Shown here: one piece after another, positions 7,949 through 15,717 of the stretch
How the letters are laid out: each line of letters opens with the position of its first letter
How positions within the stretch are numbered: the stretch's first letter is position 1
Source of the DNA: Gammaproteobacteria bacterium
GTDB taxonomy: Bacteria; Pseudomonadota; Gammaproteobacteria; Pseudomonadales; Pseudohongiellaceae
Assembly: GCA_003514305.1 (NCBI GenBank)
Contig: DORE01000122.1
Coordinates: 1-18,686, forward strand
Reading direction: 5' to 3'
DNA length: 18,686 nucleotides
The notes under the pieces: generated by a model
What the model was told of the DNA's origin: nothing
The model's database searches: none
The model's input: only the letters and a program-made list of their open reading frames with translations
Made by a program: the position numbers and the translations under genes

Positions 7949-9394
7949 ATGATAAGAACCCTCCCCCGTATATTAGTCGCAGCAATACTCGGTTCTTTTG
8001 CTTTTCTGCCCGAAGCAGCGATGGCACAGCAGGAAAGAAACTATGACTATTGGCAGCATCAGCGAGAGATTATAAGGAGGGGCCAACAAGCTGTTTTCAT
8101 GTGTAATGGCCTGTTTACGTCCAATCGCACGATTGAGCAGGTGTACGAAAGGGAGTTGGCGTTTCTCTCTGAGCCGATAGGCACTCCGGAGGGTGGCGAC
8201 TACCACGTTGCCTGGGAAGAGCGGGGCGTTGAGGTAGGCGCCGCTGGCCGAGTTCCAACGATGCGGGCTATTTTCCGCGAGGGTATTGGCTGTATTATTC
8301 TGCCTCCCGATCAAACCTTTGCCGATGCAGGTCGTTTGCCAGAATTGACGCTGCCTTACCCTCCTGGCGATCCCTCTCGGATTCCCTGGCCCGACGGCGA
8401 TCTGGTAGAAGACAAAGCGTTGCCGCGCGGTGTAGACGCTTCTGCCTTGCAGAGCGCATCGGATTGGGCGTTTGACCGGTCGACACCCGAGCAAACTACA
8501 ATCAGCCTGATGGTGGTTTATCGGGGCGACATAATCCACGAGCGCTACGCCGACGGTTTTGATATGACCACAAGGACGCGTACGTGGTCTACGGCGAAGA
8601 GTATCGCAGCGACCTTGATTGGTATGCTAGTAGATGAAGGGCGTCTGAACCTAGACGGTCCACTAGGATTTGAATGGCTTCCTGAGACTGACTCTCCCGA
8701 AACTGATCCACGTAATGCGATAACTCTCCGGCACGCGTTGAACATGACGACCGGGCTTCAATCAATTGACAATAGTCGAATGGAATATGCAACCGGGTCT
8801 GGCATGTCCTACTGGGCGGGCGACACCTCGGTCGCAGGTGCGAGGGCGCGCGGCTTGATACGAGAGCCAGGCACTCGGTGGGATTACGAGAACTATGACA
8901 CGTTACTCGCGGTTTATGCGATGAAGCAGGCGCTTGGGGGGGAGCGAGAATATGCGGAATTTCCAAGAAAGGCGCTGTTAGACAAAATCGGTATGCGGAG
9001 CACACTGGTGAGTACGGATCGCTTTGGCGACTTTGTCTTGAGCAGCCAGGTTTACACTAATGCAAGAGACTTGGCACGTTTTGGCCTGCTCTATCTACAA
9101 AAAGGAGTGTGGAATGGAGAACGGCTGCTTTCCGAGAAATGGATCGATTTTGTTACCACTCCGGCACCCGCGACAGTGGATATAGGTAACATGTATGGGG
9201 GACAGTTTTGGCTTGTCCCTGATGATCGCTCAGACGTTCCTAAGGATGCTTATATGACCAATGGCAACCGTGGGCAGTTTACGATTATCGTGCCTTCCCA
9301 AGATCTGGTTATTGTGCGTCGTGGTCTCGACTATGGTAAGCAAGGTTTTGATCGCTGGGGTCTTGCTAGAGAGGTCATCAAGGCGCTCAATTGA
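7949..9394 (+). CDS. Exported serine hydrolase, beta-lactamase/class C fold
   Basis: A 481-residue secreted or periplasmic member of the beta-lactamase-related serine hydrolases (AmpC/EstB/6-aminohexanoate-dimer hydrolase group). The signal peptide is basic then hydrophobic, with likely cleavage after AMA (residue ~26). A ~130-residue N-terminal extension (MCNGLFTSNRTIEQVYERE) precedes the catalytic domain. The nucleophile motif S214-T-A-K217 is followed by the YEN triad at ~313-315, and NGNRGQFTIIVP near the C-terminus stands in for the KTG strand. The ATG at 7949 is chosen over the one at 7928 because AAGGAG (7938-7943) lies five bases before it and the signal peptide then starts cleanly. 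The substrate could be an ester, an amide or a peptidoglycan-like peptide; antibiotic resistance is not implied. A sulfatase gene follows after 94 bp. Confidence 0.88.
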   Translation: MIRTLPRILVAAILGSFAFLPEAAMAQQERNYDYWQHQREIIRRGQQAVFMCNGLFTSNRTIEQVYERELAFLSEPIGTPEGGDYHVAWEERGVEVGAAGRVPTMRAIFREGIGCIILPPDQTFADAGRLPELTLPYPPGDPSRIPWPDGDLVEDKALPRGVDASALQSASDWAFDRSTPEQTTISLMVVYRGDIIHERYADGFDMTTRTRTWSTAKSIAATLIGMLVDEGRLNLDGPLGFEWLPETDSPETDPRNAITLRHALNMTTGLQSIDNSRMEYATGSGMSYWAGDTSVAGARARGLIREPGTRWDYENYDTLLAVYAMKQALGGEREYAEFPRKALLDKIGMRSTLVSTDRFGDFVLSSQVYTNARDLARFGLLYLQKGVWNGERLLSEKWIDFVTTPAPATVDIGNMYGGQFWLVPDDRSDVPKDAYMTNGNRGQFTIIVPSQDLVIVRRGLDYGKQGFDRWGLAREVIKALN

Positions 9395-9488
9395 AATTAC
9401 TTTCTCAACTAGGCCCTTAAAATGCGGTGCGAGTGGTGCCAGAAAATGACGTCTCCTTCTCTTGAACAGCAACAATGAGTGATCACTG

Positions 9489-11135
9489 ATGAAACAGCTT
9501 GCAGCCTCATTTTTCGTCGCTCTACTTATTTGTGCTTGTGATGCGCCTTATCGAGCAGCTAGGAGCCAAACGGCTCTTCCGGAAGCGCCAAATATCCTAT
9601 GGTTGGTTGCGGAAGATCTCAGTCCGATCATCCCTGCGTTCGGGGACTATACTGTGGCGACGCCAAACCTGGATCGGCTTGCGGAGGAAGGGGTCCGTTA
9701 CACCCGAGTATTTTCTACTTCCGGAGTCTGTGCGCCGAGTCGGTCTTCTTTGGCCACAGGCATGTACCAAAACCGAATTGGTGCGCAGCATATGAGAACG
9801 ACAAATGTGTCCGGGTTTGGCGCTGATGGATTGATCCCCTATGAAGCAGTGCCACCGCCTTTTGTCAAAATGCATAGCCAGTATTTCAGGGAAGCCGGCT
9901 ACTACACGAGTAATAACGCCAAGGAAGACTATCAGTTTCGTAAGGCGGTTACGGCCTGGGATGATAGTAGCCAAACTGCTCACTGGCGAAATCGTAAGCT
10001 AGATCAGCCGTTTTTTTCCGTATTCAACTTTAATATTACCCACGAAAGTCAGATCTGGGTTCAGGCAAAAAACCCCCTGCGAGTCCCTAACGATCTTGAG
10101 GTGCCAATCCCCCCATATCTGCCTGATACCGAGGTCGCCCAACGGGACGTGCGTCAGGTGTACTCCAACATCGTTGCCATGGATGAGCAGGTGGGGCTGA
10201 TTCTTGACGAACTGGAGCGAGACGGATTACTGGAAAGCACCGTGATCTTCTGGTTCTCCGACCACGGCGGGCCCTTGCCACGGCAAAAGCGCCTACTTTA
10301 CGACTCCGGTCTGCAGGTTCCAATGATTATCCGCTATCCGGACAAGTGGCGAGCAGGAGAGCGCGACGACCAGCTGATCAGTTTTGTAGATTTCAAATCT
10401 ACGGCATTGTCTCTAGCTGGAATAGAGCCCCCCGATTATGTAGATGGCAGAGCCTTTGCCGGCGAATTTCAGTCTTCTGAGCCTCGACAGTACATTCATG
10501 CTGCGGCAGACAGGTTTGATCGACAATACGATACGATAAGGGCAGTGCGGGATGAACGATTCAAATACCTGCGTAATTATTATCCAGAGCGCGGATATTA
10601 TCTGCCGCTCGTCTATCGTGAGCAAATGCCAATCATGCAAGAGCTGTTGCGCCTGCGGGACCAAAACGCATTAACCAAGGTTCAGTCGCAATGGTTTCGA
10701 GAAAACAAGCCGCGAGAAGAGCTCTTCGACACGCTAACGGATCCTCATGAGCTGAATAACCTCGCGTTCGACCCTTCTTACAACCAAAAATTGCTCGAGC
10801 TAAGATCAGAGCTTGAAAGCTGGCTTTCCGGTTTTGAAGATAAGGGGATGATGTCAGAGCTCGATTTTATCAGTGAGATTTGGCCGGGTATGGAGCAACC
10901 TGTCACCATCAGCCCAATAGCAAGAAGTCAATATGGTAGAGTGGTACTCTCGAGCCTCACGCCGGGAGCAAATATCGGTTATCAGATACTGGGTCCAGGG
11001 GAAAGTTCTTTCAGAACTTGGCAGGTTTATACAGAACCACTGAAGTTGCCTGCAGGTATGCGCCTGATCGCTATCGCCCATAGAATTGGCTTCAAGCCTA
11101 GCTCAATGATAGAGCTTGGCTATAGCGCTCTATAA
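9489..11135 (+). CDS. Lipoprotein sulfatase, SGSH-like, with chitobiase-C-like tail
   Basis: A 548-residue exported sulfatase. The signal peptide ends in a lipobox, I-C-A-C17, so it is predicted to be lipid-anchored; Asp at +2 suggests the periplasmic face of the inner membrane by the E. coli rule. The catalytic domain starts at PNILWLVAEDLSP and carries the formylglycine motif C81-A-P-S-R85, which needs a maturation enzyme not encoded here. Further landmarks are the alternative NNAKEDYQF segment and the metal-binding region FWFSDHGGPLP. The block PPYLPDTEVAQRDVRQVYSN with MDEQVGLILDELE resembles human SGSH, so N- or O-sulfate on sugars is plausible. The last ~75 residues (TISPIARSQYGRV... 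to the end) look like the beta-hexosaminidase C-terminal accessory fold. Weak site GAGTGA at 9477-9482 precedes the ATG. The exact substrate is unknown. Confidence 0.9.
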   Translation: MKQLAASFFVALLICACDAPYRAARSQTALPEAPNILWLVAEDLSPIIPAFGDYTVATPNLDRLAEEGVRYTRVFSTSGVCAPSRSSLATGMYQNRIGAQHMRTTNVSGFGADGLIPYEAVPPPFVKMHSQYFREAGYYTSNNAKEDYQFRKAVTAWDDSSQTAHWRNRKLDQPFFSVFNFNITHESQIWVQAKNPLRVPNDLEVPIPPYLPDTEVAQRDVRQVYSNIVAMDEQVGLILDELERDGLLESTVIFWFSDHGGPLPRQKRLLYDSGLQVPMIIRYPDKWRAGERDDQLISFVDFKSTALSLAGIEPPDYVDGRAFAGEFQSSEPRQYIHAAADRFDRQYDTIRAVRDERFKYLRNYYPERGYYLPLVYREQMPIMQELLRLRDQNALTKVQSQWFRENKPREELFDTLTDPHELNNLAFDPSYNQKLLELRSELESWLSGFEDKGMMSELDFISEIWPGMEQPVTISPIARSQYGRVVLSSLTPGANIGYQILGPGESSFRTWQVYTEPLKLPAGMRLIAIAHRIGFKPSSMIELGYSAL

Positions 11136-11338
11136 TTCTACGAAAATGCAAGCACGCTCACGCTCCCACCCAAGAGATTGAGCGGTCTCCCATAAGCGGG
11201 AGAACCGGTGCCCTAAGTCTATGCTTAAGAGAATAAATTGGCCAACTGGTCCCTAATTTAAGGGACGGTTTAATCCTGGATCGAAGAATATGTATGACGT
11301 TTTCTTGATGCTGCTCAACATCGCTGGCATGTGTTCGC
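11136..11338. other. Non-coding convergent gap with two small hairpins
   Basis: This 203-bp stretch lies between the stops of the sulfatase (plus) and the DUF938 gene (minus). It holds an imperfect stem GGTCTCCC/GGGAGAACC at 11184-11206 with one bulged base, and a perfect six-base stem GTCCCT/AGGGAC at 11249-11266 with loop AATTTA. Neither has a T-run, so termination is uncertain. I see no convincing gene in it. Confidence 0.5.
11249..11266. terminator. Weak hairpin, possible bidirectional terminator
   Basis: GTCCCT (11249-11254) and AGGGAC (11261-11266) are perfect reverse complements around AATTTA. It sits between two convergent genes, where a shared terminator is expected. The downstream sequence is only GGTTTAAT on the plus strand, so it does not meet the usual T-run rule. 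Confidence 0.25.
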
Positions 11339-11953
11339 TCACAGACCTATTTCCCAGACCAGCAGCTGATTATTTGCCGGCATACTAAAATCGTGTTTGA
11401 GTTGCAGACCAGCATGCTTAGCCAGCGCGGAGACCCACTCGAAATCTCTCAGGCCGCTGTCAGTATTTCTTGTCTTTAGCCATAAATCAAAATTCGAGTT
11501 GCTGGGTGTGGTAAATTTGCCGTTATACTTAAATGGGCCATATACAATCAGTTGAGCTTTAGTGTTCATATGATTGGGGATGTTGAGAAAGAAGTTTTCA
11601 ACGGAACGCTCTGACATGATGTGCAGTGTATTTGCCGTAAAAATAGCGTCAAATCTTCCACAATTCCAGCGACAATGATCGACGTCCAGCCTTACTGGCT
11701 TGCGTAGATTTTCCACAGAAGCATTGAGAACCCTGAGCGCAAGGGTACCTAGATTATTTGAAACGTCAGACGGGTGCCAAGTCAGATGGGGCAGTAATTT
11801 CGCGAAATGGACTGCGTGCTGACCTGTCCCAGCTCCAACTTCAAGCACTGAATCACAACCCTTCAACAGAGCTCTTAGATGCTCAAGGATTGGCGCCTTA
11901 TTGTGCTCACACGCCTGACTGAAGGGCAAATCTGAGTCGGATTTGGTAGCCAT
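11339..11953 (-). CDS. DUF938-family class I SAM-dependent methyltransferase
   Basis: A 204-residue cytoplasmic protein of the DUF938 family (PF06080). The opening DLPFSQACEHNKAPILEHL is characteristic. The SAM-binding motif I is VLEVGAGTGQHAVHF at ~36-50, followed by PHLTWHPSDV. The later FDAIFTANTLHIMS (motif IV-like) and VYGPFKYNGKFTTPSN segments also match. Length is normal for the family. Its substrate is not known. The ATG at 11953 follows the yaaA stop by 39 bp with only a weak GGA upstream. It is probably the last gene of a unit with yaaA and the DUF4265 gene. Confidence 0.9.
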   Translation of the reverse strand: MATKSDSDLPFSQACEHNKAPILEHLRALLKGCDSVLEVGAGTGQHAVHFAKLLPHLTWHPSDVSNNLGTLALRVLNASVENLRKPVRLDVDHCRWNCGRFDAIFTANTLHIMSERSVENFFLNIPNHMNTKAQLIVYGPFKYNGKFTTPSNSNFDLWLKTRNTDSGLRDFEWVSALAKHAGLQLKHDFSMPANNQLLVWEIGL

Positions 11954-11992
11954 TAAGCTGTCCGAGACTTCTGCGCCTGCTCCTGAGGAATT

Positions 11993-12778
11993 TCAGGCTG
12001 CGGTCTGTTTGCGCTTGAATACTAGCGTACCGCCCGAGGACTCTTCCTGGTCGAAGCGATAGCCTTCGGTGGCGAACTCGGTCAGTGACTCTGGGGTTTT
12101 AAGCCTATTTTTAATTATATGGGCAGTCATTTGGCCCCTCGCTTTTTTGGCAAAGAAACTAACTATTCGGTACTTGCCGTTAGACCAGTCTTTGAATACC
12201 GGGGTAATAACCTCTGCGTTGAGCAATTTTTCGTCAATAGAATTGAAATACTCATTGGAAGCAAGATTGACTAGCGTGTTTGTAGTTGCGGCGCTGGACT
12301 CAAGTTCCTCGTTCAGTTTTTTGGTGAGCTTGTCACCCCAGAACTCATAAAGATTCAAGTTACCGTTGGAGCGGAATTTACGACCCATTTCTAATCGATA
12401 GGCTTGCATTAAATCCAGCGGCCTTAAAATACCATAAAGGCCAGATAGGATCCGAAGGTGGTCCTGCGCGAAATTGAGATCGGCGGTGCTAAATTCTTCC
12501 GCCTGCAGCCCAAGGTAGACATCGCCTCTGAACGCAAAAATTGCCTGTTTGGCGTTGTCCAGATCAAAAGGTGTATGCCAGTTGGCGAAGCGCTGGTGGT
12601 TTTCATCAGCGAGTTTTGAGCTGATGTTCATTAGCTCAGACAGATCGTCAGGCTTCAGCTTCCTCAGATCCTTAATCAGCGCTCGGGATTCTTTTAGGAA
12701 CTCCGGTTGTGAAAATTTGCGAGTCTTTGCCTTGTTCTCAAAGTCTAGAGATTTGGCCGGTGAAACCACTAGTAACAT
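11993..12778 (-). CDS. yaaA: Peroxide stress protein YaaA (UPF0246/DUF328)
   Basis: A 261-residue protein (258 in E. coli) that in E. coli lowers free intracellular iron and so limits Fenton damage to DNA during H2O2 stress; it is OxyR-induced there. It begins with the family start MLLVVSPAKSLDFE and continues with LADENHQRFANWHTPF, FRGDVYLGLQAEEFS, LRILSGLYGILRPLDLMQAYRLEMG and NLASNEYFNSI. It ends near RFDQEESSGGTLVFKR. The match to E. coli YaaA runs the full length. The ATG at 12778 is five bp after the DUF4265 stop, and AGGA overlapping that stop is the probable ribosome-binding site, nine bases upstream; translation is likely coupled. I could not identify an OxyR site. Confidence 0.97.
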   Translation of the reverse strand: MLLVVSPAKSLDFENKAKTRKFSQPEFLKESRALIKDLRKLKPDDLSELMNISSKLADENHQRFANWHTPFDLDNAKQAIFAFRGDVYLGLQAEEFSTADLNFAQDHLRILSGLYGILRPLDLMQAYRLEMGRKFRSNGNLNLYEFWGDKLTKKLNEELESSAATTNTLVNLASNEYFNSIDEKLLNAEVITPVFKDWSNGKYRIVSFFAKKARGQMTAHIIKNRLKTPESLTEFATEGYRFDQEESSGGTLVFKRKQTAA

Positions 12779-12783
12779 AGGGA

Positions 12784-13287
12784 CTATTCCTGATTATCAA
12801 ATTCCAGCCACCAGTTTAGCGGCGTGGTGCCGTCTTCGGGGTCGTACACATTGCCATAATACCAGAATGTATCCGAGAACTTTTCGCTAGCGCTGTTTAA
12901 AAGTGTTTCGATCGAAGCAAACCCCAGCGAAACGTGCATGCTGTATACCAGCGCTCGGTCGGCCTGAAGATCAAGCGAGCCACCTAGCTTTTCAACAGCA
13001 GATGTCAAAAACTCTTCGAGCTCTTCGAGATGATGCTTACGAAACAGCCTGATGCACAGATTACCGCTGCGTCTTTCTAGTTCATACTCAGCGGTTGACA
13101 CATTAATCACCCGCAGGATGTCCCCTGCGGCTAAATTCCGCGCGAGCAGCGGTGACTTCAGTAGTCGCACTCGATTAGTGCCGCTATCGAGCAGTTCCGC
13201 ATTGAGGCTCTCGAAAACTGGTTCCCCTTTTTCATTTAGGCCGGCTAGGAAGGGAAGTTCTAGCTTGTTGGCGACAGTTGCTAACAT
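12784..13287 (-). CDS. Probable DUF4265-domain protein of unknown function
   Basis: A 167-residue soluble protein with no signal peptide or membrane segment. The two-part pattern resembles DUF4265 (PF14085). The N-terminal half has a GEPVFESLNAELLDSGTNRV strand region and SPLLARNLAAGDILRV, like the family's PFFARGISLGDVV block. A second alpha/beta half starts at LCIRLFRKHHLEELEEFL and resembles the region where that family opposes a residue-level sensor-like fold. The C-terminal YYGNVYDPEDGTTPLNWWLEF is acidic and aromatic. It is first in a tight unit with yaaA and a methyltransferase gene. The ATG at 13287 lacks a clear ribosome-binding site. Only 22 bp separate it from the divergent gene at 13310. 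The family call is from memory of its pattern; function is not known. Confidence 0.65.
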   Translation of the reverse strand: MLATVANKLELPFLAGLNEKGEPVFESLNAELLDSGTNRVRLLKSPLLARNLAAGDILRVINVSTAEYELERRSGNLCIRLFRKHHLEELEEFLTSAVEKLGGSLDLQADRALVYSMHVSLGFASIETLLNSASEKFSDTFWYYGNVYDPEDGTTPLNWWLEFDNQE

Positions 13288-13309
13288 AGTAAAACAAACA
13301 GAGAGTAGA

Positions 13310-13726
13310 ATGACCGAGAAGCATTTAATTAGGATACCTATGATAGAGCGACTGGAGAAATTTGCTAAGGTTTTGAGCCGAATTCGTTATTTTTTGCTTC
13401 TCTTGGCCGGATTTTGTGCGGGGTTGACTTTGCTCAGTTTGATAGACAACCCGTGGTTTGTCGATGACCGTTGGCTGCTTCACAGTTTTATTAGTTTCCT
13501 GTGGTTGCTCATGCTCTACGCCTTGAGTCAGATATTTCTTCGACTTCCACCGCCGGTCGAGAGCGCTGAAAACTGGCGTGAGCATCTTTCATTCAGGATA
13601 CGTCGAGGCATGATGTGGCTGTTGGGTGTGCTTTTCCTCAGTCTAAGCTTGTTGTTGGTCCTCCTCAGCTACCAGCTGCTGCGCGTCGCACTTATGTCGG
13701 CTTCCACGGGCAATATGGCATCATGA
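13310..13726 (+). CDS. Small three-helix inner-membrane protein, unknown function
   Basis: A 138-residue protein with three hydrophobic stretches at about 27-45, 56-77 and 101-127, separated by short polar loops, plus a basic, charged N-terminus. I do not recognise a family. The ATG at 13310 follows GAGAG about five bases upstream; an in-frame ATG at 13340 (128 residues) has AGGA five bases before it and is an equally good start. The open frame extends back to 13052, but that part is antisense to the DUF4265 gene. It ends 18 bp before dctQ, so it is probably cotranscribed with the TRAP permease. It is not itself the DctQ subunit, which follows. An accessory role for the transporter is only inferred from position. 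Confidence 0.7.
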   Translation: MTEKHLIRIPMIERLEKFAKVLSRIRYFLLLLAGFCAGLTLLSLIDNPWFVDDRWLLHSFISFLWLLMLYALSQIFLRLPPPVESAENWREHLSFRIRRGMMWLLGVLFLSLSLLLVLLSYQLLRVALMSASTGNMAS

Positions 13727-13744
13727 CGCAACTTCGATCAAATT

Positions 13745-14275
13745 ATGAATAAGTTAATCACTCTCATTGATCAAACAAGCGACAGACTGGGTAGGGGCGT
13801 ATCCTGGCTGACTTTGTTTATGGTGCTTGTTATGGGCCTTATTGTGATCCTGCGCTATGCCTTTCAGATTGGTTCTATTGCTTTGCAGGAGTCGATGCTC
13901 TACATGAACGCTATGCTTTTTACCTTTGGCGCGGCATTTACCCTCAAAGAGCAGCGCCACGTGCGGGTTGACGTGGTCTATAGCCGATTGCCACCTCGAG
14001 GCAGAGCCCTTACAGACTTGTTAGGGACTACCGTATTTCTCTCGCTCAGCACGGGGTTTATAGTTTGGTCTAGCTGGGACTATGTCGCGCTTGCTTGGCG
14101 TATTCAAGAGGGGTCTGCTGAATCCAGTGGACTCCCTTTTGTTTATTTTCTGAAAACTGCTTTACTTATTCTACCAGCGTTACTTTTTATGCAGGGCGTG
14201 GCCGAGGCCATGAAGGCCTATTCTGTTTTACGGGACAGCGCTGAAACACAATCAAAGCTGACAGATCATGATTGA
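13745..14275 (+). CDS. dctQ: TRAP transporter small permease (DctQ)
   Basis: Small membrane subunit of a tripartite ATP-independent periplasmic transporter. The 176 residues form four predicted helices at about 18-40, 48-67, 90-111 and 130-155. The loop KEQRHVRVDVVYSRLPPRGR after helix 2 is the DctQ signature. Its stop overlaps the start of dctM by eight bases, which implies coupled translation. No good ribosome-binding site precedes the ATG at 13745, and an in-frame stop at 13724 rules out an earlier start. A nine-codon frame from ATGA at 13723-13726 ends just inside dctQ and could bring ribosomes to the start. Confidence 0.94.
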   Translation: MNKLITLIDQTSDRLGRGVSWLTLFMVLVMGLIVILRYAFQIGSIALQESMLYMNAMLFTFGAAFTLKEQRHVRVDVVYSRLPPRGRALTDLLGTTVFLSLSTGFIVWSSWDYVALAWRIQEGSAESSGLPFVYFLKTALLILPALLFMQGVAEAMKAYSVLRDSAETQSKLTDHD

Positions 14276-15656
14276 CCTGCTGCCGCTGGTACTGTTTGCC
14301 ATTGTTTGTCTGTTTTTGATGGCCGGTTACCCTGTTGCCTTAACCATGGCTGGAGTGTCATTGTTGTTCGCTATTCTTGGCAAGTTGGCAGGGGTGTTTG
14401 ACCTGGCTTTTATTTCGTTAATACCAAACCGCATTTACGGCATTCTGATCAATCAGAATCTCTTCGCGGTGCCCCTATTCGTTTTTATGGGGTCAATGCT
14501 TGAGAGATCTCGAATCGCAGAAGATCTGTTGAAAAATATGGAGCTGGTGCTGAGAGCTCTGCCTGGTGGGCTTGGTATCTCCGTCATTTTGGTGGGGATG
14601 TTGCTTGCGGCTAGCACGGGAATTGTTGGTGCGACGGTAGTGACTATGGGCATCTTATCTTTGCCAACCATGCTCCGAGCCGGCTATCAACCTGCTCTTG
14701 CTTGCGGCACTTTATGTGCTACTGGAACGCTAGGTCAAATAATTCCGCCGTCAATTTGCCTTGTTCTGCTCGGAGAGGTTATCTCTAATGCCTATCAGCA
14801 GGCTCAACTTAATTTGGGGGTTTTTGCGCCAGATTTTGTTTCGATTAGCGATCTGTTTGCCGGCGCTATTTTGCCTGGGTTGCTTTTGGTTCTGGCATAT
14901 GGCGCTTACGTGTTCGCGACGGCGCTGTTCAAACCGGAACTGGCGCCGCCGACTATCGAGGACACAGACTCGGACGTTAATTTATTTGTTGCCCTGCTAA
15001 AGGGCTTGTTCCCGCCGGTTGCGCTAATTATCGCGGTGTTAGGCTCAATTCTGATGGGCTTAGCAACTCCGACTGAAGCATCCTCCGTAGGTGCGATCGG
15101 CGCCATGTTGCTAGCCTTCGGCAAGCGCATGTTGTCGATCGCTATTTTGCATGAAGTGGCGATTGAAACCACCCGCGTCACCTCCATGGTATATCTGATC
15201 CTTGTTGGCGCAACTATCTTCTCATCAGTCTTTCGCGGTTTTGGTGGCGAAGAATTGATTGAAGCGCTGTTCGATGCTCTTCCGGGTGGTGTATTCTCGG
15301 CCACTCTTGCGGTGATGCTGGTAATTTTTTTGCTCGGTTTTATTCTCGACTTTATCGAGATTACATTCTTGGTGGTGCCCCTTGTTGGCCCGGTGTTGCT
15401 GTCTATGGGTCTCGATCCAGTGTGGCTTGCGGTGATGATTGCAATTAATCTACAGACCTCTTTTTTGACGCCGCCGTTCGGATTCTCTCTTTTTTATTTA
15501 CGCAGCGTGGCTCCTGTGGAGGTCGATACCCTTTCGATCTATCGCGGCGTAATACCTTTCGTCGTCATTCAGTTGATGCTCTTAATCCTTCTGGCGTTTC
15601 AACCTGGCCTTGCCACTTGGCTGCCAAATCTGCTCAATGGTCAGGCAATGCAATGA
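14268..15656 (+). CDS. dctM: TRAP transporter large permease (DctM)
   Basis: Large membrane subunit that forms the sodium-coupled transport channel; it works with DctQ and a periplasmic binding protein. It has 462 residues and about twelve hydrophobic segments. Hallmarks are NQNLFAVPLFVFMGSMLERS near the N-terminus, ASTGIVGATVVTMGILSLP in the middle and the conserved GQIIPPS at ~156-162. The matching second-half motif TPTEASSVGAIGAMLLAF and the end segment NLQTSFLTPPFGFSLFYLRSVAP are also typical. It starts eight bases inside dctQ. The matching binding-protein gene lies 61 bp beyond its stop on the other strand. The sequence type fits the 2-oxo acid or mannitol/chloroaromatic group. Confidence 0.96.
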   Translation: MIDLLPLVLFAIVCLFLMAGYPVALTMAGVSLLFAILGKLAGVFDLAFISLIPNRIYGILINQNLFAVPLFVFMGSMLERSRIAEDLLKNMELVLRALPGGLGISVILVGMLLAASTGIVGATVVTMGILSLPTMLRAGYQPALACGTLCATGTLGQIIPPSICLVLLGEVISNAYQQAQLNLGVFAPDFVSISDLFAGAILPGLLLVLAYGAYVFATALFKPELAPPTIEDTDSDVNLFVALLKGLFPPVALIIAVLGSILMGLATPTEASSVGAIGAMLLAFGKRMLSIAILHEVAIETTRVTSMVYLILVGATIFSSVFRGFGGEELIEALFDALPGGVFSATLAVMLVIFLLGFILDFIEITFLVVPLVGPVLLSMGLDPVWLAVMIAINLQTSFLTPPFGFSLFYLRSVAPVEVDTLSIYRGVIPFVVIQLMLLILLAFQPGLATWLPNLLNGQAMQ

Positions 15657-15717
15657 CAAATCAGGACGATTTGCTTGGGTGATTCCACGGAGGGAAAGCA
15701 AGCTATAATCGGCCAGT

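Noticed and set aside
11291..11389. Plus-strand 32-codon frame starting ATG at 11291 in the convergent gap.
   Set aside because: It runs antisense into the DUF938 gene, lacks a ribosome-binding site and resembles nothing known.
13011..13029. Tandem CTCTTCGAG direct repeat inside the DUF4265 gene.
   Set aside because: It is explained by coding for the repeated acidic stretch E-E-L-E-E-F; not a separate element.
13052..13309. Upstream extension of the small membrane protein to 13052 (86 extra residues).
   Set aside because: It is antisense to the DUF4265 gene, low complexity (Ser/Arg/Leu-rich), and has no ribosome-binding site; starts at 13310 or 13340 do.
15657..15717. TTGCTT/AAGCAA pair at 15671-15701 as a terminator between dctM and the binding-protein gene.
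   Set aside because: The stem is six bases with a 19-base loop and no T-run on either strand.
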